DNA from: JAVDCA01 sp963819385
GTDB taxonomy: Bacteria; Pseudomonadota; Alphaproteobacteria; Rhizobiales; Xanthobacteraceae
Direction: 5' to 3'
Assembly (NCBI GenBank): GCA_963819385.1
Contig: CAWFVV010000001.1
Location: 310,001 to 374,000 of the forward strand
DNA: 64,000 bases
The position numbers and the translations under genes were made by a program. Under the pieces are notes generated by a model. It saw nothing but the letters and a program-made list of their open reading frames with translations. It searched no databases and was not told the origin of the DNA. This document shows, in pieces, positions 1-8,703 of this stretch. Position 1 is the first letter of the stretch, and the number at the start of each line of letters is the position of its first letter.

Positions 1-78
1 GGGGCGGGTTCGAGCCACAATCCGATCGTCGTGCCGCCCAACTGCAACGATCCGAATACGCTGTGCCGGCGGCCGTGA
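1..78 (+). CDS. 3' end of an unidentified small cysteine-containing protein (partial)
   Basis: Frame 1 is open from the first base of the window to a TGA at 76-78. It encodes a 25-residue tail rich in Pro, Asn and Cys, ending ...NCNDPNTLCRRP. The stop is followed 10 nt later by a good ribosome-binding site for the next small secreted protein, so the two may be co-transcribed. The tail resembles the C-terminus of a short secreted or periplasmic protein with a Cys pair. With the start outside the window no function can be given, and chance openness over 78 nt cannot be excluded. Confidence 0.35.
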   Translation, partial: GAGSSHNPIVVPPNCNDPNTLCRRP

Positions 79-101
79 TGCGGGCACGAAGGAGCACCGT
101 C

Positions 102-332
102 ATGTCGAAGCCTTCGTCGCTTGCGCCCGTCTGCGTGCTGGCCTCTCTCGCCGCGTCGATCCTGTTGCTGGCGGATGTGGCGCCCGCCGTAGGCGCTCGG
201 GTCACGGCCGCAAAGAACGCAGCCACGACCAACGCGCCGCAAGGTCCCCGGACACCGGCTCTTGCGCGGCGTTGCGACCCGCCCCCGTGTCCCGCAAGTA
301 TGCGCCGCACGACTGCGGCCAGCGGCCTTTGA
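102..332 (+). CDS. small putative secreted protein, 76 aa
   Basis: The ATG at 102 has a strong AAGGAG Shine-Dalgarno at 89-94, so I use it rather than the upstream in-frame start at 63. The product begins MSKPSSLAPVCVLASLAASI and continues through a hydrophobic segment ending around ADVAPAVGA, a plausible Sec signal peptide with cleavage after residue ~30. The mature part is about 45 residues, Ala/Pro/Arg-rich, with two cysteines in CDPPPC near the end. I recognise no family. The short length and the Cys pair resemble the preceding partial gene. It lies about 95 nt upstream of ppk1 on the same strand, but a likely promoter region intervenes, so it is probably not part of the ppk1 unit. Confidence 0.5.
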   Translation: MSKPSSLAPVCVLASLAASILLLADVAPAVGARVTAAKNAATTNAPQGPRTPALARRCDPPPCPASMRRTTAASGL

Positions 333-370
333 GCCGTACCGGTTGGGCGATTAAGGTTCTTATGTCACAA

Positions 371-388
371 TCGTCATAGCGGGGTCAT
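371..388 (+). promoter_or_regulatory. candidate Pho box upstream of ppk1
   Basis: Two 7-bp half-sites, TCGTCAT (371-377) and GGGTCAT (382-388), are separated by 4 nt, giving the 11-bp period of PhoB boxes (consensus CTGTCAT-N4-CTGTCAT). Each half matches 5 of 7 positions, including the GTCAT core. The site ends 38 nt before the preferred ppk1 ATG at 427. Polyphosphate kinase genes are PhoB-regulated in several proteobacteria. The match is imperfect and a single two-half-site hit can occur by chance. Confidence 0.3.
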
Positions 389-426
389 TTTGGCCCGCGA
401 CAATGCCCGAAAGGGCGGTGTTTCGT

Positions 427-2649
427 ATGGCGGATCGCGCACAAGCTGTTGTTATTGCTGTTGAATCCAGAACCGAGCCGCATCCCGAGGAGCCTCGCGC
501 CAAGGACGCGCCGCCGGCCCTGCTGGACAGCCCGGAGCGCTTCATCAACCGCGAGCTGTCGTGGCTGCATTTCAACCGTCGCGTCCTCGAGGAAGCCGAG
601 AACCCCAACCATCCGCTGCTCGAGCGGGTGCGCTTCCTGTCGATCTCGGCCAACAACCTCGACGAGTTCTTTATGGTGCGCGTCGCCGGCCTCATGGGCC
701 AAGTGCGCGCCGGCATCGCGGACAGGAGCCCCGATGGCCTGAGCCCGTCGGAGCAGCTCGTGCGCATCAGCGAGGCGGTGTCGAGCCTCGCGAACGACCA
801 GCAGGCGCGCTGGCGCGAGCTGCGCAAGGAGCTCGCCGAGCAGCAGATCGTGCTGGTCGAGGCCGACACGCTCAAGAAGGCCGACCGCACCTGGCTCGAG
901 GACTATTTCCTGCGCCACATCTTCCCGGTGCTCACGCCGCTCGCGATCGACCCGGCGCATCCCTTCCCGTTCATCCCCAATTTCGGCTTCTCGATCGCGC
1001 TGCATCTCTCCCGCCAGAGCGACGGCAAGGCGATGAACGCGTTGATCCGCGTGCCGCAAAAGGTCGAGCGCTTCATCCGCCTGCCGTCTCCGGCTGAGGG
1101 CGGGGGCGCGCGGCTGGTCACGCTCGAGCAGGTGACCGGCCTGTTCATTCCGCGGCTGTTTCCCGGCTACACGGTCAAGGGGCAGGGCGCCTTCCGAATC
1201 CTGCGCGACTCCGAGATCGAAATCGAGGAAGAGGCCGAGGACCTGGTGCGCCAGTTCGAGCGCGTCCTGAAGCGGCGGCGCCGCGGCTCGGTCATCCGCC
1301 TCGAGATCGAGGCGGCCATGCCGGTCGAGCTGCGCCAGTCGGTGCAGCGCGCGCTCGCGGTCGGCGACGCCGAGGTGTTCCTGGTGGACGGCGTGCTGGC
1401 GCTGAGCGAACTGAACCAGCTCATGGCGGTCGACCGGCCCGATCTCGAGTTCGTGCCGTACAATCCGCGCTTCCCGGAGCGCATCCGCGACCACGCCGGC
1501 GACTGCTTTGCGGCGATCCGGCAGAAGGACCTGGTCGTCCATCACCCCTACGAATCCTTCGACGTGGTGGTGCAGTTCCTCACGCAGGCGGCGCGCGATC
1601 CCGACGTGATCGCGATCAAGCAGACGCTCTATCGCACCTCGAACGACTTACCGATCGTGCGCGCGCTGGTCGAGGCCGCCGAGGCCGGCAAGTCGGTCAC
1701 GGCGGTGGTCGAGCTCAAGGCGCGCTTCGACGAGGAAGCGAACATCCGCTGGGCGCGCGACCTCGAGCGCGCCGGCGCGCAGGTCGTCTACGGCTTCATC
1801 GAATTGAAGACGCACGCCAAGCTGTCGCTCGTGGTCCGCCGCGAGGGTTCTTCGCCGCTCTGCTACGTGCATGTCGGCACCGGCAACTACCATCCGGTGA
1901 CGGCGCGCATCTACACGGACCTCTCGTTCTTCACCGCCGATCCCGTGATCGCGCGCGACGTCGCGCGCGTGTTCAACTTCATCACCGGCTATGCGGAGCC
2001 CGACCAGCTCGATCGCCTGGCGGTGTCGCCGCTCAATCTCAAGGCGCGTATCCTCGAGCATATCGGGCGCGAGATCGAGCACGCGCACGCCGGCCGCCCG
2101 GCCGCGATCTGGATGAAGATGAACGCACTGGTCGATCCCGAGATCATCGACGCGCTCTACGAGGCCTCGCGCGCCGGCGTGCAGATCGATCTGGTCGTGC
2201 GCGGCATCTGCTGTTTGCGGCCCGGCGTGGCGGGCCTGTCGGAGAACATCCGCGTCAAGTCGATCGTCGGGCGTTTCCTCGAGCACGGCCGCATCTATTG
2301 CTTCGGCTCCGGCCACGGGCTGCCGCACGCGAAAGCCGCGATCTACATCTCGTCCGCCGACATGATGCCGCGCAACCTCGACCGCCGCGTCGAGGCGCTG
2401 TGCCCGATCCTCAATCCGACCGTGCACGAGCAGGTGCTCGATCAGATCATGATCGCCAACTTCAAGGATAACGAGCAAAGCTGGACGCTCTTGCCCGACG
2501 GCGCGTCCACGCGTATCAAGGCCGCCGACGGCGAGGAGCCGTTCAACGCGCACAAATACTTCATGACCAATCCAAGCCTGTCGGGCCGCGGCAAATCGCT
2601 CAAGGAGTCCTCGCCCCGCAGCTTGTCGCGGCGGGCGGATCGTGCCTAA
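427..2649 (+). CDS. ppk1: polyphosphate kinase 1 (RNA-degradosome type)
   Basis: Cytoplasmic or membrane-associated enzyme that reversibly transfers the ATP gamma-phosphate to inorganic polyphosphate. From ATG 427 it is 740 aa, a usual PPK1 length. The N-domain signature FINRELSWLHFNRRVLEEA begins near residue 39. Two phospholipase-D-like catalytic domains follow: the first carries the autophosphorylated histidine in KTHAKL (His463), followed by VGTGNYHP; the second carries HGLPHAK (His634) and SSADMMPRNLDRRVE. An in-frame ATG at 403 gives 748 aa but has no ribosome-binding site and sits 14 nt after a possible Pho box, so I prefer 427, which has a weak AAGGG at 411-415. Its 3' end overlaps ppx by 8 nt, indicating translational coupling of polyP synthesis and breakdown. 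Confidence 0.95.
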   Translation: MADRAQAVVIAVESRTEPHPEEPRAKDAPPALLDSPERFINRELSWLHFNRRVLEEAENPNHPLLERVRFLSISANNLDEFFMVRVAGLMGQVRAGIADRSPDGLSPSEQLVRISEAVSSLANDQQARWRELRKELAEQQIVLVEADTLKKADRTWLEDYFLRHIFPVLTPLAIDPAHPFPFIPNFGFSIALHLSRQSDGKAMNALIRVPQKVERFIRLPSPAEGGGARLVTLEQVTGLFIPRLFPGYTVKGQGAFRILRDSEIEIEEEAEDLVRQFERVLKRRRRGSVIRLEIEAAMPVELRQSVQRALAVGDAEVFLVDGVLALSELNQLMAVDRPDLEFVPYNPRFPERIRDHAGDCFAAIRQKDLVVHHPYESFDVVVQFLTQAARDPDVIAIKQTLYRTSNDLPIVRALVEAAEAGKSVTAVVELKARFDEEANIRWARDLERAGAQVVYGFIELKTHAKLSLVVRREGSSPLCYVHVGTGNYHPVTARIYTDLSFFTADPVIARDVARVFNFITGYAEPDQLDRLAVSPLNLKARILEHIGREIEHAHAGRPAAIWMKMNALVDPEIIDALYEASRAGVQIDLVVRGICCLRPGVAGLSENIRVKSIVGRFLEHGRIYCFGSGHGLPHAKAAIYISSADMMPRNLDRRVEALCPILNPTVHEQVLDQIMIANFKDNEQSWTLLPDGASTRIKAADGEEPFNAHKYFMTNPSLSGRGKSLKESSPRSLSRRADRA

Positions 2650-4171
2650 GCGACGCGGCCGCCGCGGGGCATCGGCGCAGGGGCGAATCGATCACGGGCC
2701 GCCGATCGCGGTGTTCGACATCGGCTCCAACTCGGTGCGCCTCGTCGCCTATGAGGGGCTCACCCGCAGCCCGACCCCGATCTTCAACGAGAAGGTGCTG
2801 GCCGGTCTCGGCCGCGAGGTGCAGACCACCGGCCTGCTCGCGCCCGACGCGGTCGAGAAGGCGCTCGGCGCGCTGATGCGTTTCCGCGGCCTGTGCGACA
2901 CCATGGGCGTCAAGCGCATGTGGGCGATCGCGACCGCCGCGTGCCGCGACGCGCGCAACGGCCGCGCCTTCATCGCCGAGGCGCGCAAGATCTGCGGCAC
3001 CCGCATCGACGTCTTGTCCGGCCGCCGCGAGGCCGAGCTCGCGGCGCTCGGCGTCATTTCCGGCATCCATCAGGCCGACGGCATCGTCGGCGATCTCGGC
3101 GGCGGCTCGCTCGAGCTCGCCGAGGTGAGCGGGCGCAAGGTGCGGCCGGGCGTGACACTGCCGCTCGGCGGCCTCGCGCTGCAGGACATCTCGGCCCGCT
3201 CGCTCAAGAACGCGGAGAAATTCGTCGAGCGCTCGCTTGCCGACGTGAGCGTGCTCAAGGCCGGGCGCGGCCGCAATTTCTACGCGGTCGGGGGCACCTG
3301 GCGCGCGCTCAGCCGCCTGCACATGTGGCAGACCGGCTATCCGCTGCACGTGATGCACGGCTACGTCATTCCGGCCAAGGAGGCGGCCGAGTTCTCCCGC
3401 CTGGTCCAGCGCGTCGACCCGAGCACGCTGTCGCAGATCGAGATCGTCGCCGATGCGCGCCGCCCGCTGCTCGCCTATGCGGCGCTGGTGCTGGAGAACA
3501 TCGTGCGCATCGCCCGCCCCAGGCAGGTCGTGATGTCGGCGCTCGGCGTGCGCGAGGGGCTGCTCTACTCGCTGCTCGGCAAGCAGGAGCAGAAGCGCGA
3601 TGCGCTGATCACGGGCGCGCAGGAGCTCAACCTGCTGCGTTCGCGTTCGCCGCGGCACGGCGAGGAGCTCGCCGAATGGGCCGATCGCTTCATGGCGTCG
3701 ACCGGGATCGACGAGACCGTGCAGGAAAAGCGGCTGCGCCACGCCGCCTGCCTCCTCGGCGACATCGGCTGGCGCGCGCATCCGGACTATCGCGGCGAGC
3801 AGTCGCTCAACATCATCGCGCATGCGGCCTTCATCGGCGTCGACCATCCGGGCCGCACGTTCCTGGCGCTCGCGGTGTTCTTCCGCCATATCGGCCTCAA
3901 CGACGACGAACTCGCGCCGCACGTGCGCGAGCTCGCGACCGCGCGCATGATCGACCGCGCGCGCATTCTCGGCGCCGTGATGCGCGTCGCCTACCTGGTC
4001 TCCTCGGCGATGCCCGGCGTGCTGCCGCACACGCCGCTGCGGGTCGAGCGCGGCAAGCTCAAGCTGAAGCTCAAGGGCCGCTACGCGGCGCTCGCGGGCG
4101 AGCGCCTGTTCGCACGGCTGCGGCAGCTCGCACGGCTGATCGGGCGGGAGCCGGTGCTGGTAACCGACTGA
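2642..4171 (+). CDS. ppx: exopolyphosphatase, Ppx/GppA family
   Basis: Exopolyphosphatase that removes terminal phosphates from polyphosphate; family members may also hydrolyse pppGpp. 509 aa from GTG 2642, starting inside the last codons of ppk1. The actin-like ATPase-fold phosphate motifs are visible: FDIGSNSVRLVAYEG (DIGSNS at residues 26-31) and GDLGGGSLELAEV (Gly150 onward). The C-terminal third, with RHAACLLGDIGW and HAAFIGVDHPG, resembles the HD-like helical domain of long Ppx proteins. The start is basic (MPKRRGRR) and no better start is seen. ppk1-ppx pairing with overlap is standard in alphaproteobacteria. Confidence 0.93.
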   Translation: MPKRRGRRGASAQGRIDHGPPIAVFDIGSNSVRLVAYEGLTRSPTPIFNEKVLAGLGREVQTTGLLAPDAVEKALGALMRFRGLCDTMGVKRMWAIATAACRDARNGRAFIAEARKICGTRIDVLSGRREAELAALGVISGIHQADGIVGDLGGGSLELAEVSGRKVRPGVTLPLGGLALQDISARSLKNAEKFVERSLADVSVLKAGRGRNFYAVGGTWRALSRLHMWQTGYPLHVMHGYVIPAKEAAEFSRLVQRVDPSTLSQIEIVADARRPLLAYAALVLENIVRIARPRQVVMSALGVREGLLYSLLGKQEQKRDALITGAQELNLLRSRSPRHGEELAEWADRFMASTGIDETVQEKRLRHAACLLGDIGWRAHPDYRGEQSLNIIAHAAFIGVDHPGRTFLALAVFFRHIGLNDDELAPHVRELATARMIDRARILGAVMRVAYLVSSAMPGVLPHTPLRVERGKLKLKLKGRYAALAGERLFARLRQLARLIGREPVLVTD

Positions 4172-4568
4172 TCCGGTCCCCGCCGAATTGCGCAACCGCC
4201 AGGCGCGCCCATGGTTTCCAATTCGTTAAGGCTGGCTGGCATCCACAGCGGTTCGGAGGCAGAGCCTTCGCCGGGCTCAGAAGTGGCAAAGCGGCAGTTC
4301 CACCGGCTGGCCCTTCGGATGTTCGATCGAATTGTTGATGATTTTTGATATGTAATTGTGATTTCAGAAGAATTTTGATTTGCGCGGAATGTAGGCGCGG
4401 GTGAATTTGGCGCCACCCATGATTGCTGCTTGTGAATGATGCGCATTTGCAACAGGCCGCTGGCAAATTTTCCGTTTCAGCCCCTGGGGTTCCGCAGAGA
4501 TTGCCGTCAGGTCAGTTACTTGATACCAACGTCGAGGGCTAATTGGGGATGCCGCAGGGTTATGGCCG
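4172..4568. other. 397-bp intergenic region with an AT-rich core
   Basis: No gene is supported here. The core at about 4315-4395 is much more AT-rich than the surroundings (runs such as TTGTTGATGATTTTTGATAT) and probably contains the promoter of the downstream type I secretion genes. I could not fix a -35/-10 pair. The short open frames overlapping it have no ribosome-binding site and no recognisable protein character. Confidence 0.4.
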
Positions 4569-6224
4569 GTGGCCATGCGGCGTTACGGGGCAATGCGCTT
4601 TTCCACTGTTGTCAGATGGGTGTTGCCGGCCGCAATCGTTCTCTGCGCCGGGGGAGAGGGCGTGATTGCGGGCGGCCCTTTCACGATTTTCGACGCCATC
4701 AACGAGGCTGTGCGCTCGAACCCCGCGGTGGGCGAAGCGTCCGCCAACCGGCGCGCCACCGAGACCAATCTGCGGCAGAGCCAGGCCACGCTGCTGCCGC
4801 AAGTCCACATCGACGCCAGCACCGGGCCGGAAAGATTTAACGAGCAGGACGTCACGCCGCCGCCGCAGGGCAACAATGCGTGGCTCCAGGGCAGCACGGC
4901 CTCGGTCGTCGTCCGCCAGAAGCTGTTCGACGGCCTGTCCTCGATCAACGAGATCTGGCGTCAGGCCGCGCGCGTCGATGCCTCCGCGTATCGGGTGCAT
5001 GAACGCACTGAGCTGACCGCGCTCGACGCCGCCGAGGCCTACATCGACGTGGTGCGCTTCACGCGGCTGATTTCGATCGCGTCCGACAACCTGGCGGCGC
5101 ACCAGAAGCTGCTCGCGAACGTCGAGGCCCGCTTCAAGGGCGGCCGCTCCGGTGAGGGCGACCTCGATCAGGCGCGCGAACGCGTCGCCGCCGCCCAAGC
5201 CCAGCTTGCGGACTTCCAGCAGAGCCTCGATGCCGCCCGGGCGACATACCGCCGGGTGGTCGGGCAGGAGCCTTTCAACCTGCGCCCGCCCGGACGATTG
5301 AACGGGCTCCCGGCCAGCAAGGACGACTCGCTCGCGGTCGCGCTCAAGTTCAATCCGACGATCCGCGCCGCGCAGTCGGACGTCGATGCCGCCAAGTATG
5401 CGTTTCACGGCACCGCGGGCAATTTCCTGCCGCAGGTCTCGCTCGAGGCGAAGGCGTCGCGCGGGCGCAACGTCGACGAGGTGTTCGGCCGCCAGTCGGA
5501 CGAGAGCGCCAAGGTGGTGCTGAGCTGGGACATCTTCACCAGCGGGCTCAACAGCTGGAAGCGCGCCGAGGCGTCGGAGCGCTACACCGAAGCCACCATG
5601 GCGCATGCGCGCCTGCAGCGCGGCGCGTTCAAGTCGCTCGACAAGGCGTGGGGCGCGCGCACCATCACGTCCAGTCGCGTGGCGGCGCTGTTGCGTCAGG
5701 TCGACTATGACCGCAAGGCGATCACCGCCTACACCAAGGAATACGAGCTCGGGCAGCGCTCGCTGATCGACCTGCTCAATTCCGAGAACCAGCTCTACGT
5801 CGCGCTGGTGTCGCTCGAGTCCAGCCGCTCGGTCGCGGTGTTCGCCGACTACCAGCTCCTTGCCGCGATGGGCCAGCTCCTCTCCTACGTGAAGTCGCCG
5901 GTCCCGGCCGAGGCCGCGCCGCTCGATACCATCCCGCTCGGCATCTTCCCGACCAAGCTTCCGCCGATCCTGATCAGGCTGCCGCGCTCGGGCCCCGAGC
6001 CGCTCAATCCCGCGCAGGTGCCGCCCGCGCCCTACGTGCCCGGACCGATGAAATATGCCGGCGAAAGCCCGGGCGAGGAGGTCGGCCGCCGCTGGCCGAG
6101 CGCCGCTTTGCTGGTTCCGCATCTGCCGGGCGAGCCGCAGGCGCCGCCGACGGCTCTGTCGATCGACGCGGACTGGGCGAGGGGGATGCTGGCCGCGCCG
6201 CTGACCATGGGCGCCGCCCGCTAG
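4569..6224 (+). CDS. TolC-family outer-membrane channel of a type I secretion system
   Basis: Outer-membrane/periplasmic tunnel protein that completes a tripartite exporter with the ABC transporter and HlyD adaptor encoded next. 551 aa from GTG 4569, which has AGGG at 4556-4559; ATGs at 4575 and 4590 are in frame and the signal peptide (MRFSTVVRWVLPAAIVLCAG) really begins at 4590. Two tandem OEP repeats of long helices and strands fill residues ~40-450; typical TolC features include NPAVGEASANRRATETNLRQ near the start, VRQKLFDG, and the second-repeat helix QVDYDRKAITAYTKEYELGQ. The last ~90 residues are Pro-rich and extend beyond the OEP core. It corresponds by position to LapE. A 265-bp gap with a hairpin separates it from the ABC gene. 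Confidence 0.9.
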   Translation: MAMRRYGAMRFSTVVRWVLPAAIVLCAGGEGVIAGGPFTIFDAINEAVRSNPAVGEASANRRATETNLRQSQATLLPQVHIDASTGPERFNEQDVTPPPQGNNAWLQGSTASVVVRQKLFDGLSSINEIWRQAARVDASAYRVHERTELTALDAAEAYIDVVRFTRLISIASDNLAAHQKLLANVEARFKGGRSGEGDLDQARERVAAAQAQLADFQQSLDAARATYRRVVGQEPFNLRPPGRLNGLPASKDDSLAVALKFNPTIRAAQSDVDAAKYAFHGTAGNFLPQVSLEAKASRGRNVDEVFGRQSDESAKVVLSWDIFTSGLNSWKRAEASERYTEATMAHARLQRGAFKSLDKAWGARTITSSRVAALLRQVDYDRKAITAYTKEYELGQRSLIDLLNSENQLYVALVSLESSRSVAVFADYQLLAAMGQLLSYVKSPVPAEAAPLDTIPLGIFPTKLPPILIRLPRSGPEPLNPAQVPPAPYVPGPMKYAGESPGEEVGRRWPSAALLVPHLPGEPQAPPTALSIDADWARGMLAAPLTMGAAR

Positions 6225-6271
6225 GCCGGCGCGAAGTCGCGAACGTAACGTTAAGGAACGAAGGGCCTTTG

Positions 6272-6292
6272 GAGCATGCGCTGAGCATGCTC
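6272..6292. repeat. 8-bp perfect inverted repeat (hairpin) between tolC-like and ABC genes
   Basis: GAGCATGC (6272-6279), a 5-nt loop, then GCATGCTC (6285-6292), 48 nt after the TolC stop. There is no T-run, so it is not a classical terminator. It could be an mRNA stabiliser or attenuator, or a copy of a dispersed motif. Confidence 0.45.
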
Positions 6293-6441
6293 TAACGGCT
6301 TTGGTTCGTGCCCCAGGACGTCGAGCGGCAAAACGCACGTGACGGCCGTTTGGCGGGACCTCTTTCAGGGTTCCGCAAGACTCCCGTCATAAGAATTGCC
6401 GTATTTTAGCGGTGGTATCGTCCTGACGCGGCCAAGCGCTC

Positions 6442-6480
6442 GCAAAGGGCATTCCAAGGGGTTGCAAGGGTCGCAAGGGG
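6442..6480 (+). promoter_or_regulatory. four Shine-Dalgarno-like AAGGG motifs before the ABC exporter
   Basis: GCAAAGGG, CCAAGGGG, GCAAGGG and GCAAGGGG occur in sequence at 6442-6449, 6454-6461, 6464-6470 and 6473-6480. The last is 9 nt from the TTG start at 6490 and is the best ribosome-binding site. It explains use of a TTG codon. The tandem arrangement may raise local ribosome occupancy or reflect slippage; this is inference. Confidence 0.5.
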
Positions 6481-6489
6481 TCCATTGTC

Positions 6490-8682
6490 TTGTCCGTTCA
6501 GCCTGTAATCTTGGAGCGCCCGCCTGCGCCGGCCCCGGAACCGTCGCTCGCGCCTGGCGACCCGCTGTCGGATGCCCTGATCTTCCTCGCCGCCCACCAC
6601 GGCCGCGCGCTCAGCCGCGAGGCCCTGGTTGCCGGCTTGCCCATTCTCGATGGCCGCCTGTCGGTCGCCCTGTTCGATCGCGCGGCGCGGCGCGCCGGCC
6701 TCGAGGTCGAGCCCATCCGGCGCCCGCTCGCCGATATCCCGGCGCTGGTGCTGCCGGCGGTGCTCGTGATGCGCGACGGCAGCACGCGCATCCTCCTGGA
6801 GCATGACGCGAACCCGCTGCAGACCAAGATCGTCGACCCGTCCGAGGGGCCCGGCGCGGCGCCGCGGCCGCTCGGTGTCGAGGTGGCGGACTATCTCGGC
6901 TACGCCTTCCTGGTGCGCCCGCTCGCCACCGCCGACGCGCGCGTGGTCGCGGCCGGCGACGTGCCGCAGGACCATTGGTTCTGGTCGGTGGTGCGGCGGT
7001 TCTGGGCGAACTACGGCCATGTCGCGCTCGCCGCCTTCCTGATCAACACGCTGGCGCTCGCCTCGCCGCTGTTCATCAGGAACGTGTACGACCGCGTGGT
7101 GCCGAACGGCGCGATCTCCTCGCTCGCCGCGCTCTCGGTCGGGCTGATCATCGCGATCTTGTTCGATTTCGTGCTGCGCGTCGTGCGCAGCCAGATCATC
7201 GACATGACCGGCAAGAAGATCGACGTCGTGCTCGCCGCCAACATCTTCGAGCACGTCCAGGCCGTGAAGATGGCGCAGCGGCCGGGCTCGGTCGGCATCC
7301 TCGCCAACCAGATGCGCGATTTCGACTCGGTGCGCGAGTTCTTCACCTCGGGCACGGTGGTGTCGGCGACCGATCTCCTGTTCGCGTTGCTTTTCGTTTC
7401 GGTGCTTTTCATGATCGCCGGACCGCTGGCATGGATCCCGCTCGCAGTCCTGCCCGTGATGATCATTATCGGCTTGGCGCTCCAGCGTCCGCTCGATCGC
7501 GCCATGCGCCGGCTGCAGGCCGAGTCGGCGGCGCGCCACGGCGTCCTGGTCGAGGCCCTGTCCGGCATGGAGACGGTGCGCGCCATCGGCGCCGAGCCGC
7601 GCATGCAGACCGCCTGGGAGCGCTCGATCGCCGCGACCGCGCGCTCGAGCGAGGACGTGCATTTCTGGGCCTCGCTGGCGCTGACCGCGTCGAGCTCGGC
7701 GCAGCAGATCACCAACCTGCTGATGGTGGTGATCGGCGTCTTTCTCATCATGGACGGCACCATCACGGTCGGCGCGCTCGTCGCCGCCACCATGCTGGCG
7801 GGGCGCACGCTCGCGCCGATCGCCGGCATCGCAACCGTGATTACGCGCGCGACCCAGACCGTGATCGCGCTCAAGGCGATCGACCGCGTGATGAACCTCG
7901 AGCGCGAGCGCCCGGCCAACCGCACCTACGTGGCGCGCCGCATCGAGCAGGGCGCGATCGCGTTCGAGAACGTGACGTTCCGCTACCCGACCGGTGCCGA
8001 GAACGCGCTCGAGAAGGTCTCCTTCAAGATCGCGGGCGGCGAGCGCATCGGCATCATCGGCCGCGTGGGCTCGGGCAAGACCACGGTCGGGCGGCTGACG
8101 GTCGGCTTCTACGAGCCGCAGGACGGGCGCGTGCTGGTCGACGGCATCGACCTGCGCCAATACGACCCGGCCGATCTGCGCACCGGCATCGGCTTCGTGC
8201 TGCAGGACACGGATCTCTTCTACGGCAAGCTGCGCGACAACATCACGTTCGGCCGCCCGGCCGCGACCGACGAGGAAGTGGTGTCGGCTGCGCGGCTCTC
8301 GGGCGTCGAGGCCTTCATCGCGGGCCATCCGCTCGGCTACGAGATGCCGATCGCCGAGGGCGGCTCGAGCCTGTCGGGTGGGCAGAAGCAGGCGATCGGT
8401 CTCGCTCGCGTGCTCATCCGCAAGCCGAAGGTGGTGTTTCTCGACGAGCCGACCGCGCATTTCGACGTGCGCAGCGAGGCGGACTTCCTCGAGCGGCTCA
8501 AGTCGCTCGCGCAGCAGAACCTCACCGTGATCATCTCGACGCACCGGCTCTCGCTGCTCACCTTCGTCGACCGGCTGCTGCTGTTCGAAAAGGGAAAGCT
8601 GGTCGCCGACGGTCCGCGCGACAAGGTGCTCGCCCTGCTGCAGGGCGGCCCGCGCCGCGCCTCCGAGCCCCCGGCCGCCTGA
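6490..8682 (+). CDS. type I secretion ABC exporter, LapB/LssB type, with degenerate C39-like domain
   Basis: Inner-membrane ABC transporter that recruits an unfolded C-terminally signalled substrate and powers its export. 730 aa from TTG 6490 (ribosome-binding site AAGGGG at 6475). Residues ~1-150 are a C39-peptidase-like domain in which I see no catalytic Cys near the N-terminus and no Cys-His pair, as in LapB and HlyB. The membrane domain (~residues 165-450) begins at FWANYGHVALAAFLINTLAL. The nucleotide-binding domain has Walker A GRVGSGKTT (524-532), signature LSGGQ (628-632) and Walker B FLDEPT (Asp652, Glu653). It is the partner of the TolC-like protein upstream and of the HlyD protein 21 nt downstream. 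The likely substrates are the two giant adhesins. Confidence 0.93.
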   Translation: MSVQPVILERPPAPAPEPSLAPGDPLSDALIFLAAHHGRALSREALVAGLPILDGRLSVALFDRAARRAGLEVEPIRRPLADIPALVLPAVLVMRDGSTRILLEHDANPLQTKIVDPSEGPGAAPRPLGVEVADYLGYAFLVRPLATADARVVAAGDVPQDHWFWSVVRRFWANYGHVALAAFLINTLALASPLFIRNVYDRVVPNGAISSLAALSVGLIIAILFDFVLRVVRSQIIDMTGKKIDVVLAANIFEHVQAVKMAQRPGSVGILANQMRDFDSVREFFTSGTVVSATDLLFALLFVSVLFMIAGPLAWIPLAVLPVMIIIGLALQRPLDRAMRRLQAESAARHGVLVEALSGMETVRAIGAEPRMQTAWERSIAATARSSEDVHFWASLALTASSSAQQITNLLMVVIGVFLIMDGTITVGALVAATMLAGRTLAPIAGIATVITRATQTVIALKAIDRVMNLERERPANRTYVARRIEQGAIAFENVTFRYPTGAENALEKVSFKIAGGERIGIIGRVGSGKTTVGRLTVGFYEPQDGRVLVDGIDLRQYDPADLRTGIGFVLQDTDLFYGKLRDNITFGRPAATDEEVVSAARLSGVEAFIAGHPLGYEMPIAEGGSSLSGGQKQAIGLARVLIRKPKVVFLDEPTAHFDVRSEADFLERLKSLAQQNLTVIISTHRLSLLTFVDRLLLFEKGKLVADGPRDKVLALLQGGPRRASEPPAA

Positions 8683-8703
8683 GCGAAACCCAGAGCGCAG
8701 CCC

